This document shows, piece by piece, positions 7,801-17,151 of a stretch of 42,730 bases of DNA. The DNA is from Oscillatoria sp. HE19RPO (GTDB lineage Bacteria > Cyanobacteriota > Cyanobacteriia > Cyanobacteriales > Laspinemataceae). The notes under the pieces are model-generated. The model saw only the letters and a program-made list of their open reading frames with translations. It did no database searches and had not been told where the DNA came from. The DNA lies in NCBI RefSeq assembly GCF_024220515.1, contig NZ_JAMXOT010000146.1, forward strand, positions 1-42,730, written 5' to 3'. Both the position numbers and the translations under genes were made by a program. Position 1 is the stretch's first letter. Each line of letters starts with the position of its first letter.

Positions 7801-8394
7801 ATGAGCTTACAAGAACCCGTGACGATGAAGCAGAAAGCCTCGGTTGAAGAACGAGAAGATGTGCTGCGACAAATTTATTGTCAAGTTTTAGAACGGCAAC
7901 CTTATCAGTTTGAACGGAAAAAATTAGCGGGGTTAGAGAAAGAATTTATCAAGGGAAAAATTGGGATTCGGCATTTTTTGAAGCGGATTGCCGTGTCTTC
8001 AATTTATTTGGAAATTTTCTATGAGAAAAGTTCCAATGTCAAGTTTATCGAGAATGCGTTTAAGCATTTTTTAGGCCGATCGCCCCATGATGAAGCGGAA
8101 ATCCGGGAATCTGATTGGTTACTGGTTGAACATGGTGTGGGGGCAATGGTATCCGCCTTAATTGACTCGGAAGAGTATCGTAAGGTGTATGGGTCCTTGA
8201 CCGTTCCCTATTGGCATCCCCATCGCTATGAATCGCCGAATGATTATTTAGAAAACCGCTGGTTAGGAAAGGAACACGCAGGCGATCGCGGATGGGCGAT
8301 TCCCACCCTGTATTGGCATGAACTCCATCTCGATTGCACCGGAGGCACTTGTCGGCCCTCTTGGACCCCCTCCTCACGAGTCCGGGAATCTTGA
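7801..8394 (+). CDS. Phycobilisome linker-domain protein
   Basis: The 197-residue protein is a stand-alone linker (PBS linker/REP type) domain. Visible landmarks are the early R-Q-I-Y-C-Q-V-L-E-R-Q-P (about 24-35), F-L-K-R-I-A-V-S-S-I-Y-L (60-71), F-I-E-N-A-F-K-H-F-L-G-R-S-P (82-95) and the closing A-L-I-D-S-E-E-Y (about 118-125). Linkers thread through phycobiliprotein discs and set rod or core assembly. The 70-residue tail after the domain is aromatic- and proline-containing, with two cysteines (C-T-G-G-T-C), and is not assigned. The start is the ATG at 7801 with AAGGAG upstream. It probably works with the preceding phycobilisome-type subunit; both are separate from the usual apc/cpc operons as far as this window shows. 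Confidence 0.88.
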   Translation: MSLQEPVTMKQKASVEEREDVLRQIYCQVLERQPYQFERKKLAGLEKEFIKGKIGIRHFLKRIAVSSIYLEIFYEKSSNVKFIENAFKHFLGRSPHDEAEIRESDWLLVEHGVGAMVSALIDSEEYRKVYGSLTVPYWHPHRYESPNDYLENRWLGKEHAGDRGWAIPTLYWHELHLDCTGGTCRPSWTPSSRVRES

Positions 8395-8424
8395 ATTGGG
8401 AGTCTGATGCCCGGTATTCTTCAG

Positions 8425-8446
8425 GGGGTGCGAGTTTTCGCACCCC
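8425..8446 (+). terminator. Hairpin terminator after the linker gene
   Basis: GGGGTGCGA (8425-8433) pairs perfectly with TCGCACCCC (8438-8446) over a 4-nt loop and is followed by TTT. It is 30 bp after the linker stop, a fitting place for termination. The T tract is short. Confidence 0.6.
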
Positions 8447-9337
8447 TTTGCGCGATCTAGGGAGGGTGGCGATCGGTCCGTTTGATCCAGGAACGCCTCA
8501 AAATTAGCCCCCTTCTGGCCAAGATTTCACCCCGGTTCTAGCACAGTCACAAAATTACCTTTAAAATCAGTGAGCAGGTGGAGGTGGTAACCGCTACCCT
8601 GCGATCGGGGTTGTAACCGAGGCCAAGGATCGGGTGAGTCTACATTCAAAGGGCGATCGGAAAGCGGGTGTGTCAAAATGCTTTCCCTTGCCCCATCGAA
8701 TCCCTCCCTTACAACCGATAGAAAATTAAATCGGTGCCCAATCAAGGGGACGCCCTCATCCTCCCCCTTGCTCTATTCCGGTAGAGTCAAGCCCCGGGGG
8801 ACCAAAAGCTCTCGAAGGCGTCTTATCATAACAATAGAGATTCTGATGAATCCGATGGATTAATCCACATTTTGAGGGCAAAGGGGTGCAGTTTCTACAG
8901 TGGTTTTCTCCGGGTTCTGTTCCTGAACCCGGTTAAGTGACGCCGGATTGTTTCGCTCAGGTCAAAAGAACCCGTTGGGGTCCGGTTCAGCGGTGAGTCT
9001 CCATAACAATGGCCCTGGGGTGGGGTGCGATGATTCAATGAGGAGAGTCAGTCTCAATGGGATGTGATACCAAATCTAGTTGTCAAAGACCTGTTTTCTC
9101 TCTTAGCCTGCGTAGGCAGGCTTTGTTAGTATAGCCCCACCCTTGAGGGTGCGGGTTTAGCCGCCCCCCTGTGCAGAAACAAAATCCAGACCGGGCAAAT
9201 CAAGGGTCTACCTCCGCCGATTGTCTCGATTGTTATTGAGCAGTCAAGGGGGTAAGTCCATGAAAACAAGCCACTGTTGAACTGGGGATCAAACCGGTTT
9301 CATTCTAACGCCTACTTATCGACTATTGTTGAGACTC
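8447..9337. other. Long intergenic region before the giant hybrid kinase
   Basis: About 890 bp without a convincing gene. Reading frames here are short and without family motifs or ribosome-binding sites. The only clear element is the dispersed repeat at 9079-9157. The region should contain the promoter of the giant kinase gene, but I cannot point to convincing -35/-10 boxes. Confidence 0.5.
9079..9157 (+). repeat. Dispersed palindromic repeat, copy 2
   Basis: A 79-nt copy starting GTTGTCAAAG, then the inverted repeat GCCTGCGTAGGCAGGC, the constant TATAGCCCCACCC and the second palindrome CACCCTTGAGGGTG. It has the same 79-nt length as the inverted copy at 40230-40308 and matches it along its whole length with scattered differences, which defines the element's likely boundaries. 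Confidence 0.8.
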
Positions 9338-12300
9338 ATGACGATCTCGCTTAAAGGCTACACCATCCTTGACAAAATTTACGAAGGTGTCAACACCATT
9401 GTTTATCGAGCTCAACGAGAACTCGATGAGCAACGAGTGATCCTCAAGCTGCTCAAAGCCGAGTACCCCACCCCGGAGGAGTTGGCTAAACTTCACCATG
9501 AATATGAAATTACCCGGAATTTGAACAGTTCAGGGATCATCAAGGTGTATGCCTTGGAAACTTTTGAATATAATCAGCTTGCCCTTGTCCTCGAAGATAT
9601 GGGCGGGGTTTCCCTCAAACACTATTTAACGGGCATCCGGTTAAATTTAAAAGAATTTTTACAGATTGCTATCCAACTGGCGGAAATTTTAGGAGAAATT
9701 CATAACGCTCATATTATTCATCGCGATCTTCATCCTTTAAATATTATTATTCAGGGAAAAACCCAGCAAGTTAAAATTACAGATTTTAGTATTTCCATCG
9801 TCCAAAAGGCCGTCAATACCGGGGCGATCGAGGGGACATTGCCCTATATGTCCCCGGAACAAACCGGGCGAATGAATCGGGACCTGGATTATCGGTCAGA
9901 TTTTTACTCTCTCGGGGTGACCTTTTATGAAATGCTCCTAGGAGAGCTGCCCTTTCAAGGGACAGACCCGATGGAAATTGTCCATGCCCATTTAGCCAAA
10001 AATCCCCGTCCTCTGACCGACGTTAAGCCAGAAATTCCCCGGGCGGTTTCTAATATCGTGATGAAACTATTGGCAAAAAACCCGGAAGACCGCTATCAAA
10101 GTGCTTACGGACTTAAAGGGGATCTGTTCACCTGTTTGACTCAACTCAACGAAACGGGGAAAATCACGAAATTCGCCCTAGGGACGGCGGATTTATCTGG
10201 GGAATTGCTCGTTTCTGAGAAACTCTATGGGCGCGATCGCGAACTGGCGCTACTCCAAGAAGCCTACTGGAGAATCCGCCGCAAAGCCCCGGTCATTTCC
10301 GCTATTTCTGGACCGGAAAAACCCGTTGAGTTCCCCTCTTCCTCCTGTGAAATTGTTCTGATTTCCGGCTATTCCGGGGTGGGGAAATCGGCCCTCCTTC
10401 AGGCTATGCACCAACCCCTGAACCGACAAACCGGCTATTTTATTTCGGGAAAATTTGAGCGGTATCGAAGCAATATCCCTTATGGCGGCCTGATTGAAGC
10501 CTTCGGGCAATTAATTCGCCTCATTTTAAGCGAAAGTGAAGAGCGAATCACCGCATGGCGAGAGCAAATTTTATTACAACTGGGCAAAAATGGTCAAGTC
10601 ATTATTGACATGATTCCGGAAGTGGAACTGATTATTGGTAAACAGTCCCCGGTTCCGGTTCTACCGCCTTCCGAATCCCAGAATCGGTTAAGTGTCGTCT
10701 TTCAAAAATTCCTGAGCGTTTTTACGACTCAAGAACATCCCCTGGTGCTATTTTTAGATGATTTACATTGGGCGGATGCCGCATCGATGACGCTGTTACA
10801 GGCGATCGTCAGCGCCTCCGATCGCCAATGTTTGTTACTGATTGGAGCCTATCCCGAAAACGAAATCGACAGCCCTCGCCATCCGTTACTCCAAATGATC
10901 CGCCGGTTTCAACAGTCCGGCGTGCGGATCGCTAAAATCGCCCTCGAACCTTTAAATATCGAATGTCTTAACCAACTGATTGCCGATACCCTCAGCTGTC
11001 CCACAGTGCGATCGCGACCCTTAGCAGAACTCGTCCACCAAAAAACTCATGGCAATCCTTTTTTTGTCAGGATGCTGCTCAATTCCCTCATCCAAGAAAA
11101 TCTGTTAGTTTGTAACCTCAGTGCAGGGCGTTGGGAATGGGATCTTCCCCGAATTGAGCAACTTTCCATCACCGATAATGTGGTGGATTTAATGGTCAAC
11201 AAAATTCAACAGCTTCCCGAATCCACCCAAAATGCGTTACAAGTTGCCGCTTGTATCGGGAATATCTTTTATATTGATATTCTCGCCCTCGTCAATGAAA
11301 AATCCCTCTCTGCCACCGCTACAGACCTCCAGGAAGCCGTCCAGCAAGGATTAATTTTACCCATCGCCAATACTTATAAAATCCCCTTAATTTTTGGCAA
11401 CGAGGAACCCGTGGCCTTGCCGGTGGATAACTTAGTCGTGGCCTATCAGTTCTTGCACGATCGCGTCGCCCAGGTCGCTTATTCTCTGATTTCTGAGGAA
11501 CGGAAACAACAAGTTCACCTCAAAGTCGGAAAGCTCTTACTGAAACATTGCAACGCTGAAGAACGAGAAGAGAAGCTATTTGAGATTGTCAATCACTTGA
11601 ACATCGGCTTGAGTTTAATCGCGTCTCAAGCCGAAAGTAGTAAAATCGCTCATCTCAATTTCCTGGCCGGTCAAAAAGCCAAGACGACAATGGCTTATAA
11701 AAATGCGGTTAAATATTTATCCAAAGCCTTTCAGCTACTTCCCGAAGATAGCTGGATATCCCGCTATGAATTTACTTTAAATCTCTACAATGAATTAATT
11801 GAAGCAGAATATTTAGTCGCGAATTATGAAAGGGCCAACCACCTGGCCCAGGATGCCCTCAAAAATACCCGAACCTTATTAGAAAGGATTGATATCTATG
11901 AAAAGAAAATTCAATCTTATGTCTCCCAAAATCAAATGGAGAAGGCCATCAATACTGGGGTGATGGTTCTCCAACTGTTAGGCATAACCCTGCCGAAACA
12001 GCCGAATCAATTTCATCGGATTTGGGGCGCAATCCGCACCAAATGGATTCTCAAAAACAAGAGCCTTGAAGATTTAGCGGCCTTGCCACCGATGAGCAAT
12101 CCGGAACAGTTGGCCGCCATGAGAATTTTAGTTGCCATGACCCCAGCGGCTTATGTTTCTTCAGTGAATATGCTGCATTTGGTGGTCTATACCATGATAG
12201 ACCTCTGTGTAAAACATGGAAACTCGGTGCTTTCTGCCTTTGCTTACGGGTTTTATGGGGTGTTGTTGTATGGGTCTTGGTCAGATATTAAGGGAGGCGA

Positions 12301-15300
12301 TCGCAGTGGTGAACTCGCCTTACGACTGTTAGAGCAATTTGACGATAAAACCATGAAAGCGAAGGTGGGGGATTTAGTCTATGCTCATATCAAGCACGTC
12401 AAAATGCCCCTTCAGGATACCATCGACCCCTTAAGAAATGCCTTTAATTATGGCCTAGAAACCGGGGATATTGAATGGGCGGGACACGCGGCCCTGCATT
12501 ATTGCAACCATAATTTATTTCGCGGAGAACCCCTGGATGCTGTGGGAGCAGAGGCTGACCATTATATTGCTTGGATGGTCCAACTCAAGCTGGATTTTCA
12601 TATCCATTATGCGCGGATTTGGCGGCAATTTATGCTCAACTTACAAGGAGAACTACCCAATCCCTGCCTCTTGAGTGGAGACAAATTTGATGAAGAAACG
12701 CTACTCCCGATTTTGCTTGAATCCAACAATACCATGTCGGTATTTGCGGCCTATCTCGCCAAAACCATCTTATGTTATTTATTTGGGGAATATGAACGGG
12801 CTGTTTATTATGCAAAATTAGCCGAAAATTATCAACATGGTGTGGTCGGGTTAGTCAGTGTCAATGAACACAATTTTTACCAGTCTTTAGCCTTACTTGC
12901 CCTCTATCCCCAAGGGACACCTGCTCAGAAAATCAAAGGGTTGGTGCGGGTCCAACTGGCCCAACGCAAGATGAAGCAATGGGCTTTACACGCCCCGCAA
13001 AACTATCGACATAAGTATGAATTGGTTGAGGCGGAAAAAGCCCGGGTTTTAGGCCGAACCGTGGCGGCGATGACCCATTACGATCGCGCCATCAAATCCG
13101 CCCGCAAATATGGCTACATTCATGAAGCGGCGATCGCCTGCGAACGCGCCGGAGAATTTTATCAGCAACTCAACCTCGACAAAATCACCTCCACCTATAT
13201 CACCGAAGCCTATTATGCCTATCTGCGTTGGGGGGCAACTCGCAAAGTCAGCGAACTCGATGCCACCTACTCCCATTCCATCGCCCGAGGAAGTCTGGAG
13301 GGACAGGGCAAAGGGGGAGTGATGAGCACCACCACCACCATTTCCACCACCACTGGCTCTCATACCGGGTTACTCGATTTAACCGCATTTGTCAAAGCCT
13401 CCGCCGCAATTAGTGGGGAAATTGTCCTAGACAATTTGCTCAAAAAACTCATGAAAATTGTCATGGAAAATGCGGGAGCAGAAACCATCTCCTTAATTTT
13501 AGAAACGAACAATAAACTCTATATTGAAGCCACCGGAAGCACTCATGAAACTGAGGTGATGATCGGCCAACATATCCCGGTGGAAAACACCAGTCGCCTG
13601 CCCCTCTCTATCATCAACTATGTCGCCCGGACTCAGGAATCCGTGGTGATTAAAGAGGCGATCGCCGAGGAACGCTTCACCCAGGATCAATATATTATCG
13701 ACTATCAACCCCAGTCTATCCTCTGTGCCCCCATCGTTCATCAGGGCAAACTCATCGGCCTTCTCTACTTAGAAAATAACATCACCACCGGGGCCTTTAC
13801 TCCGGACCGCTTGGAAGTCCTTAAACTCCTCTCCTCCCAAGCGGCGATTTCCATTGAAAATGCCCGCCTCTATACCAACTTACTCACCTCCTCGGAAGAG
13901 TTAGAAACCAAAAATCGGGCCTTGCAAGACCTCGATGAACTCAAAGATGAATTTCTCGCCAGTACCTCCCATGAACTCTGCACTCCCCTAAATGGAATTA
14001 TCGGAATTACCGAATCGATGTTAGATGGAGCCACCGGAGACCTCAGCGAACTGCAACGCGCCAATCTCTCCCTCGTCGTCTCTAGTGGTCAAACCCTGGC
14101 GCAATTGGTCCAGGATTTGCTCGACTTTTCCAAGCTCAAGCATAAAAATATCCAACTCGACCTGAAACCCTTGGGAATGCGGGAAATTACCAATGTCGTC
14201 CTCACCATCTGTCAACCCTTAGTGGGAGGGAAAACTCTACAACTGGTGAACGCCGTGGGGAAAGATGTTCCCCTGGTGGATGCCGATGAAAACCGAGTCC
14301 AGCAGATTTTACATAATTTAGTCGGGAATGCCATCAAATATACAGATGCCGGGACCGTTGAAGTGTCGGCAACGGTGTTATCGGGACAAGAAGGACTGAT
14401 GAGTGAAGACGACGAGGGAGAAACCGAGGATGGGGGATGGAGTCGTGTGAGATATCCCCGTTCCATCCTCCAAGGAAAAGTGACTCGTCCAGCAATGACT
14501 CTGGAAACCGAACATTTATATTTAGCAATTACCGTCTCCGATACCGGGATTGGGATTACCGAAAGTAAGTTAAGTCAGATTTTTGAACTGTTTGAGCAAA
14601 GCGATGGGACCTCACTTCGCGCTTACGGGTCTGTGGGGTTGGGATTGTCCATCGCCAAGCAACTGGTGGAACTGCATGAGGGGAAAATCTGGGTGGAGTC
14701 TGGGGTGGGAGAAGGGTCTCGCTTTACCTTTACCCTGCCGATCTCCGCGAACCAGGTTCAGACCCCGGAAATTCCCTTGCCTGAACCCTTGGAACCCGTG
14801 GTTACGGAAGAAGAATTCCCCCCAGTCGCCTTACCCCTGGCCGCTGTGGAAGGGTGGCGGACCCGGAGTAATGGCGAGTTCCAAATTTTAATCGTGGATG
14901 ATGAACCGATTAATTTACAAGTGCTCGTCAATCATTTATCCCTGGAAAATTATGCGATCGCCACGGCGAGTAATGGACCCGAAGCCTTAGCAGAAATGGA
15001 AAATGGCTTACGACCGGATTTGATTTTGCTGGATGTGATGATGCCAAAAATGACCGGCTATGAAGTCTGTCAGCGCATTCGCGAAAAGTTCCCCGCTAAT
15101 GAGTTACCTGTGGTGTTGTTAACCGCCCGAAATCAAGCCTCGGACATGATGGAAGCCTTTGGATCTGGAGCTAATGATTATTTAACGAAACCCATCTCTA
15201 AAAATGAGTTATTGGCGCGGATTAAAATGCACATCCAACTGTCCAAGATTAACCTGGCTTATGCCCGGTTTGTGCCGCGAGAGTTTATCCAGTTCCTCGG

Positions 15301-16126
15301 GTATGACACCATTCTGGATGTGCAATTGGGGGATCAGGTTCAGAAAGATATGACGATTCTGTTCTCGGATATTCGCTCCTTTACCACCCTTTCGGAACGG
15401 ATGTCGCCTCGGGAGAATTTTAACTTTATTAACTCGTATTTGAGCCGAGTCGGTCCGGTGATTCGGAATCATCATGGGTTTATTGATAAATATATTGGGG
15501 ATGCGGTGATGGCGCTGTTTCCCGATACCGCAGAAGATGCCATGCGTGCGGCGATCGAGATGCAAAAACAGGTGATGATTTACAATGTCCATCGCCAAAA
15601 GAGCGGCTATATGCCGATCGCCATTGGGATTGGCTTACATACGGGGAGCTTGATGCTGGGGACGATTGGGGAAGAACAGCGCATGGAAACCACGGTGATT
15701 TCTGATGCCGTGAATTTAGCCTCCCGGATGGAAGGACTGACCAAATTGTATGGCGCTTCTATTGTGATTAGCGGCCAAACTCTAATTCATTTAGATGACC
15801 CGACCAAGTACAACTATCGGTTTTTAGGTAAGGTGCAAGTTAAAGGTAAAAAAGACTCGGTGGCGGTGTTTGAAGTGCTGGATTGCTATCCTCAAAGTTT
15901 GATTGAAACGAAGCTTGGTTCGCGGACTAAATTTGAGCGAGGGATTGTTTTATATCAAGGGGAAAAATTTGCAGAAGCCCATCAATTATTTAAAAAGGTC
16001 TTAGAAAATAATCCCCAAGACCAAGCAGCGCGGTTCTATGTGGAGCGTTGCGAGTATTTCTTGAGACATGGCATCTCGAAAGTCTGGGAAGGGTTAGATC
16101 CCCTGAATGTCAATGAGAAATTATAG
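9338..16126 (+). CDS. Giant hybrid: Ser/Thr kinase-like, AAA/TPR, GAF, His kinase, receiver, nucleotide cyclase
   Basis: The 2262-residue protein starts best at the ATG at 9338 (an upstream TTG is in frame). Domains in order: kinase-like, about 1-275 (Lys37; H-R-D-L-H-P-L-N, Asp130; D-F-S at 149-151 where D-F-G is usual); AAA/STAND-type ATPase (P-loop G-Y-S-G-V-G-K-S from 344; L-F-L-D-D-L-H-W further on); helical TPR-like region, about 770-1310; a Thr-rich linker; GAF, about 1345-1520; histidine kinase with phospho-acceptor H1545 in S-H-E-L-C-T-P (Arg of the usual H-E-L-R-T-P is Cys) and N/G boxes; receiver, about 1849-1965 (Asp1899); class III cyclase, about 2000-2170, with metal ligands D2011 and D2055, K2051, T2119, N2126 and R2130. 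The Lys/Thr pair predicts adenylate rather than guanylate cyclase. No membrane segment is seen. Cytoplasmic integration of signals into phosphorelay and cAMP is the likely role. Confidence 0.92.
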   Translation: MTISLKGYTILDKIYEGVNTIVYRAQRELDEQRVILKLLKAEYPTPEELAKLHHEYEITRNLNSSGIIKVYALETFEYNQLALVLEDMGGVSLKHYLTGIRLNLKEFLQIAIQLAEILGEIHNAHIIHRDLHPLNIIIQGKTQQVKITDFSISIVQKAVNTGAIEGTLPYMSPEQTGRMNRDLDYRSDFYSLGVTFYEMLLGELPFQGTDPMEIVHAHLAKNPRPLTDVKPEIPRAVSNIVMKLLAKNPEDRYQSAYGLKGDLFTCLTQLNETGKITKFALGTADLSGELLVSEKLYGRDRELALLQEAYWRIRRKAPVISAISGPEKPVEFPSSSCEIVLISGYSGVGKSALLQAMHQPLNRQTGYFISGKFERYRSNIPYGGLIEAFGQLIRLILSESEERITAWREQILLQLGKNGQVIIDMIPEVELIIGKQSPVPVLPPSESQNRLSVVFQKFLSVFTTQEHPLVLFLDDLHWADAASMTLLQAIVSASDRQCLLLIGAYPENEIDSPRHPLLQMIRRFQQSGVRIAKIALEPLNIECLNQLIADTLSCPTVRSRPLAELVHQKTHGNPFFVRMLLNSLIQENLLVCNLSAGRWEWDLPRIEQLSITDNVVDLMVNKIQQLPESTQNALQVAACIGNIFYIDILALVNEKSLSATATDLQEAVQQGLILPIANTYKIPLIFGNEEPVALPVDNLVVAYQFLHDRVAQVAYSLISEERKQQVHLKVGKLLLKHCNAEEREEKLFEIVNHLNIGLSLIASQAESSKIAHLNFLAGQKAKTTMAYKNAVKYLSKAFQLLPEDSWISRYEFTLNLYNELIEAEYLVANYERANHLAQDALKNTRTLLERIDIYEKKIQSYVSQNQMEKAINTGVMVLQLLGITLPKQPNQFHRIWGAIRTKWILKNKSLEDLAALPPMSNPEQLAAMRILVAMTPAAYVSSVNMLHLVVYTMIDLCVKHGNSVLSAFAYGFYGVLLYGSWSDIKGGDRSGELALRLLEQFDDKTMKAKVGDLVYAHIKHVKMPLQDTIDPLRNAFNYGLETGDIEWAGHAALHYCNHNLFRGEPLDAVGAEADHYIAWMVQLKLDFHIHYARIWRQFMLNLQGELPNPCLLSGDKFDEETLLPILLESNNTMSVFAAYLAKTILCYLFGEYERAVYYAKLAENYQHGVVGLVSVNEHNFYQSLALLALYPQGTPAQKIKGLVRVQLAQRKMKQWALHAPQNYRHKYELVEAEKARVLGRTVAAMTHYDRAIKSARKYGYIHEAAIACERAGEFYQQLNLDKITSTYITEAYYAYLRWGATRKVSELDATYSHSIARGSLEGQGKGGVMSTTTTISTTTGSHTGLLDLTAFVKASAAISGEIVLDNLLKKLMKIVMENAGAETISLILETNNKLYIEATGSTHETEVMIGQHIPVENTSRLPLSIINYVARTQESVVIKEAIAEERFTQDQYIIDYQPQSILCAPIVHQGKLIGLLYLENNITTGAFTPDRLEVLKLLSSQAAISIENARLYTNLLTSSEELETKNRALQDLDELKDEFLASTSHELCTPLNGIIGITESMLDGATGDLSELQRANLSLVVSSGQTLAQLVQDLLDFSKLKHKNIQLDLKPLGMREITNVVLTICQPLVGGKTLQLVNAVGKDVPLVDADENRVQQILHNLVGNAIKYTDAGTVEVSATVLSGQEGLMSEDDEGETEDGGWSRVRYPRSILQGKVTRPAMTLETEHLYLAITVSDTGIGITESKLSQIFELFEQSDGTSLRAYGSVGLGLSIAKQLVELHEGKIWVESGVGEGSRFTFTLPISANQVQTPEIPLPEPLEPVVTEEEFPPVALPLAAVEGWRTRSNGEFQILIVDDEPINLQVLVNHLSLENYAIATASNGPEALAEMENGLRPDLILLDVMMPKMTGYEVCQRIREKFPANELPVVLLTARNQASDMMEAFGSGANDYLTKPISKNELLARIKMHIQLSKINLAYARFVPREFIQFLGYDTILDVQLGDQVQKDMTILFSDIRSFTTLSERMSPRENFNFINSYLSRVGPVIRNHHGFIDKYIGDAVMALFPDTAEDAMRAAIEMQKQVMIYNVHRQKSGYMPIAIGIGLHTGSLMLGTIGEEQRMETTVISDAVNLASRMEGLTKLYGASIVISGQTLIHLDDPTKYNYRFLGKVQVKGKKDSVAVFEVLDCYPQSLIETKLGSRTKFERGIVLYQGEKFAEAHQLFKKVLENNPQDQAARFYVERCEYFLRHGISKVWEGLDPLNVNEKL

Positions 16127-16160
16127 CGTTTCCCACAGTCATGAGGCACATTTTTTATTC

Positions 16161-16246
16161 TGTGGGAGTGCGTTATTGAAGCCTGTGGGTGGTGCCCAAA
16201 CATCTTGCTCCCTGGAATTCTAGCGAGCAAGATGCAAGGCACTCCT
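16161..16246. repeat. Degenerate copy of the 1811-1864 hairpin repeat
   Basis: It shares GGAGTGCG at its left end, CATCTTGCTC and GCGAGCAAGATGC in the middle and GCACTCC at its right end with the perfect hairpin at 1811-1864, but the arms no longer match fully. It lies shortly after the giant kinase stop and may help end its transcript. Confidence 0.6.
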
Positions 16247-16393
16247 GAGAATTCTATCGATCGCACTCCCGATCGCTTCTGTACCCCATGAGTCCGGATT
16301 TTTGGGAATGACCTTGTAGAGTGTGCCAGACAGGGGGATGGAAAGGGTCAGTTCCGAGGATGCCAGTGGAAGACGACTCAGTGCCAGGGGCCC

Positions 16394-16460
16394 AGAAACC
16401 GAGTTTCTCGCCCAAATTGACTGCGAATTGCTCCGGATTGTGCCAAGAAAGCCGGTTTCT
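16394..16460. repeat. Palindrome doublet (AGAAACC-n-GGTTTCT), copy 2
   Basis: AGAAACCGAGTTTCT at 16394-16408 and AAGAAAGCCGGTTTCT at 16445-16460 are separated by 36 nt, as in the doublet at 7603-7670. The palindromes are slightly eroded; the spacer is not obviously similar. Confidence 0.6.
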
Positions 16461-17151
16461 AACCGTTGGGGTAGGAGTTCGGTCCTGTTGGGGGAAGCAA
16501 CCGACCCAACTCTAGTGACGGGGAGAATATTCCCTTTGAGTTAGCCGATGGGTGCGAGTGATTTTATCTTGTTAGGGTGAAGGGATTTCCATTTTTGGTA
16601 CAATAAAGATAGAGTTTTGTAACCGTGGTTAATTTATGGGCGGAGACTGTGCCACATTTCGTCCTGTCCTCACTCGCGAATCGAGGTGCGATCGCCTCAG
16701 ACGAGATCATCGGGGGGCGAGAGGAACCAATGGATTACCGGCACGGGAGTCAAGGTTATCCCTGGTGTAGGTGGGTCGGAGCGCTCTCCAAGAGGAGTGT
16801 GAACGCGACGGGACAATCCATTGTCAAAACTGTCACTCTATTCCTCCTATTTTGGATGTAAACAAGGGCAAAATTAAGGGAGTTGGATTGAGGAGGACTA
16901 CAAAGCGCGGCGACGGCACCGAAAGGTGTAAAAGCCTGCCCTGAATCAAGTGGCTTCATCCCTAGGAGGAAGCGTAAAAAAATCAGGGAATTTGCCGAGT
17001 TTTTCCTAAATTCGAGTATTGCTAGGTCCTAACCCAAGGCAGATGAAAAATCCTGACCTGGGGAGAGATAATCAGAAATAGTAACTTAAGTCACCGTAAA
17101 AAAGTCGAGGAATAAAAGAGGGTGTTTAACCTATCCCAGGAGATGATTGAG

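Larger units (their letters stand above)
16127..17151. other. Long intergenic region with repeats
   Basis: About 1 kb without a convincing gene; the short frames show no recognisable motifs. It holds a decayed copy of the GAGCATCTTGCTC hairpin family (16161-16246), a palindrome doublet (16394-16460), and a possible long-range 9-bp pairing, CAATGGATT at 16728-16736 with AATCCATTG at 16815-16823. The rest shows nothing I can name. Confidence 0.5.

Noticed and set aside
8527-8745. 72-codon minus-strand frame in the gap before the giant kinase
   Set aside because: No family motif, no ribosome-binding site and composition like its non-coding surroundings. I also see no transposase signature.
13049-13363. 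104-codon minus-strand Gly-rich frame
   Set aside because: It is opposite the Thr-rich linker and helical region of the giant kinase; low complexity explains it.
16321-16861. Several plus-strand frames of 60-80 codons
   Set aside because: They overlap palindromic repeats, lack motifs and have poor start contexts.
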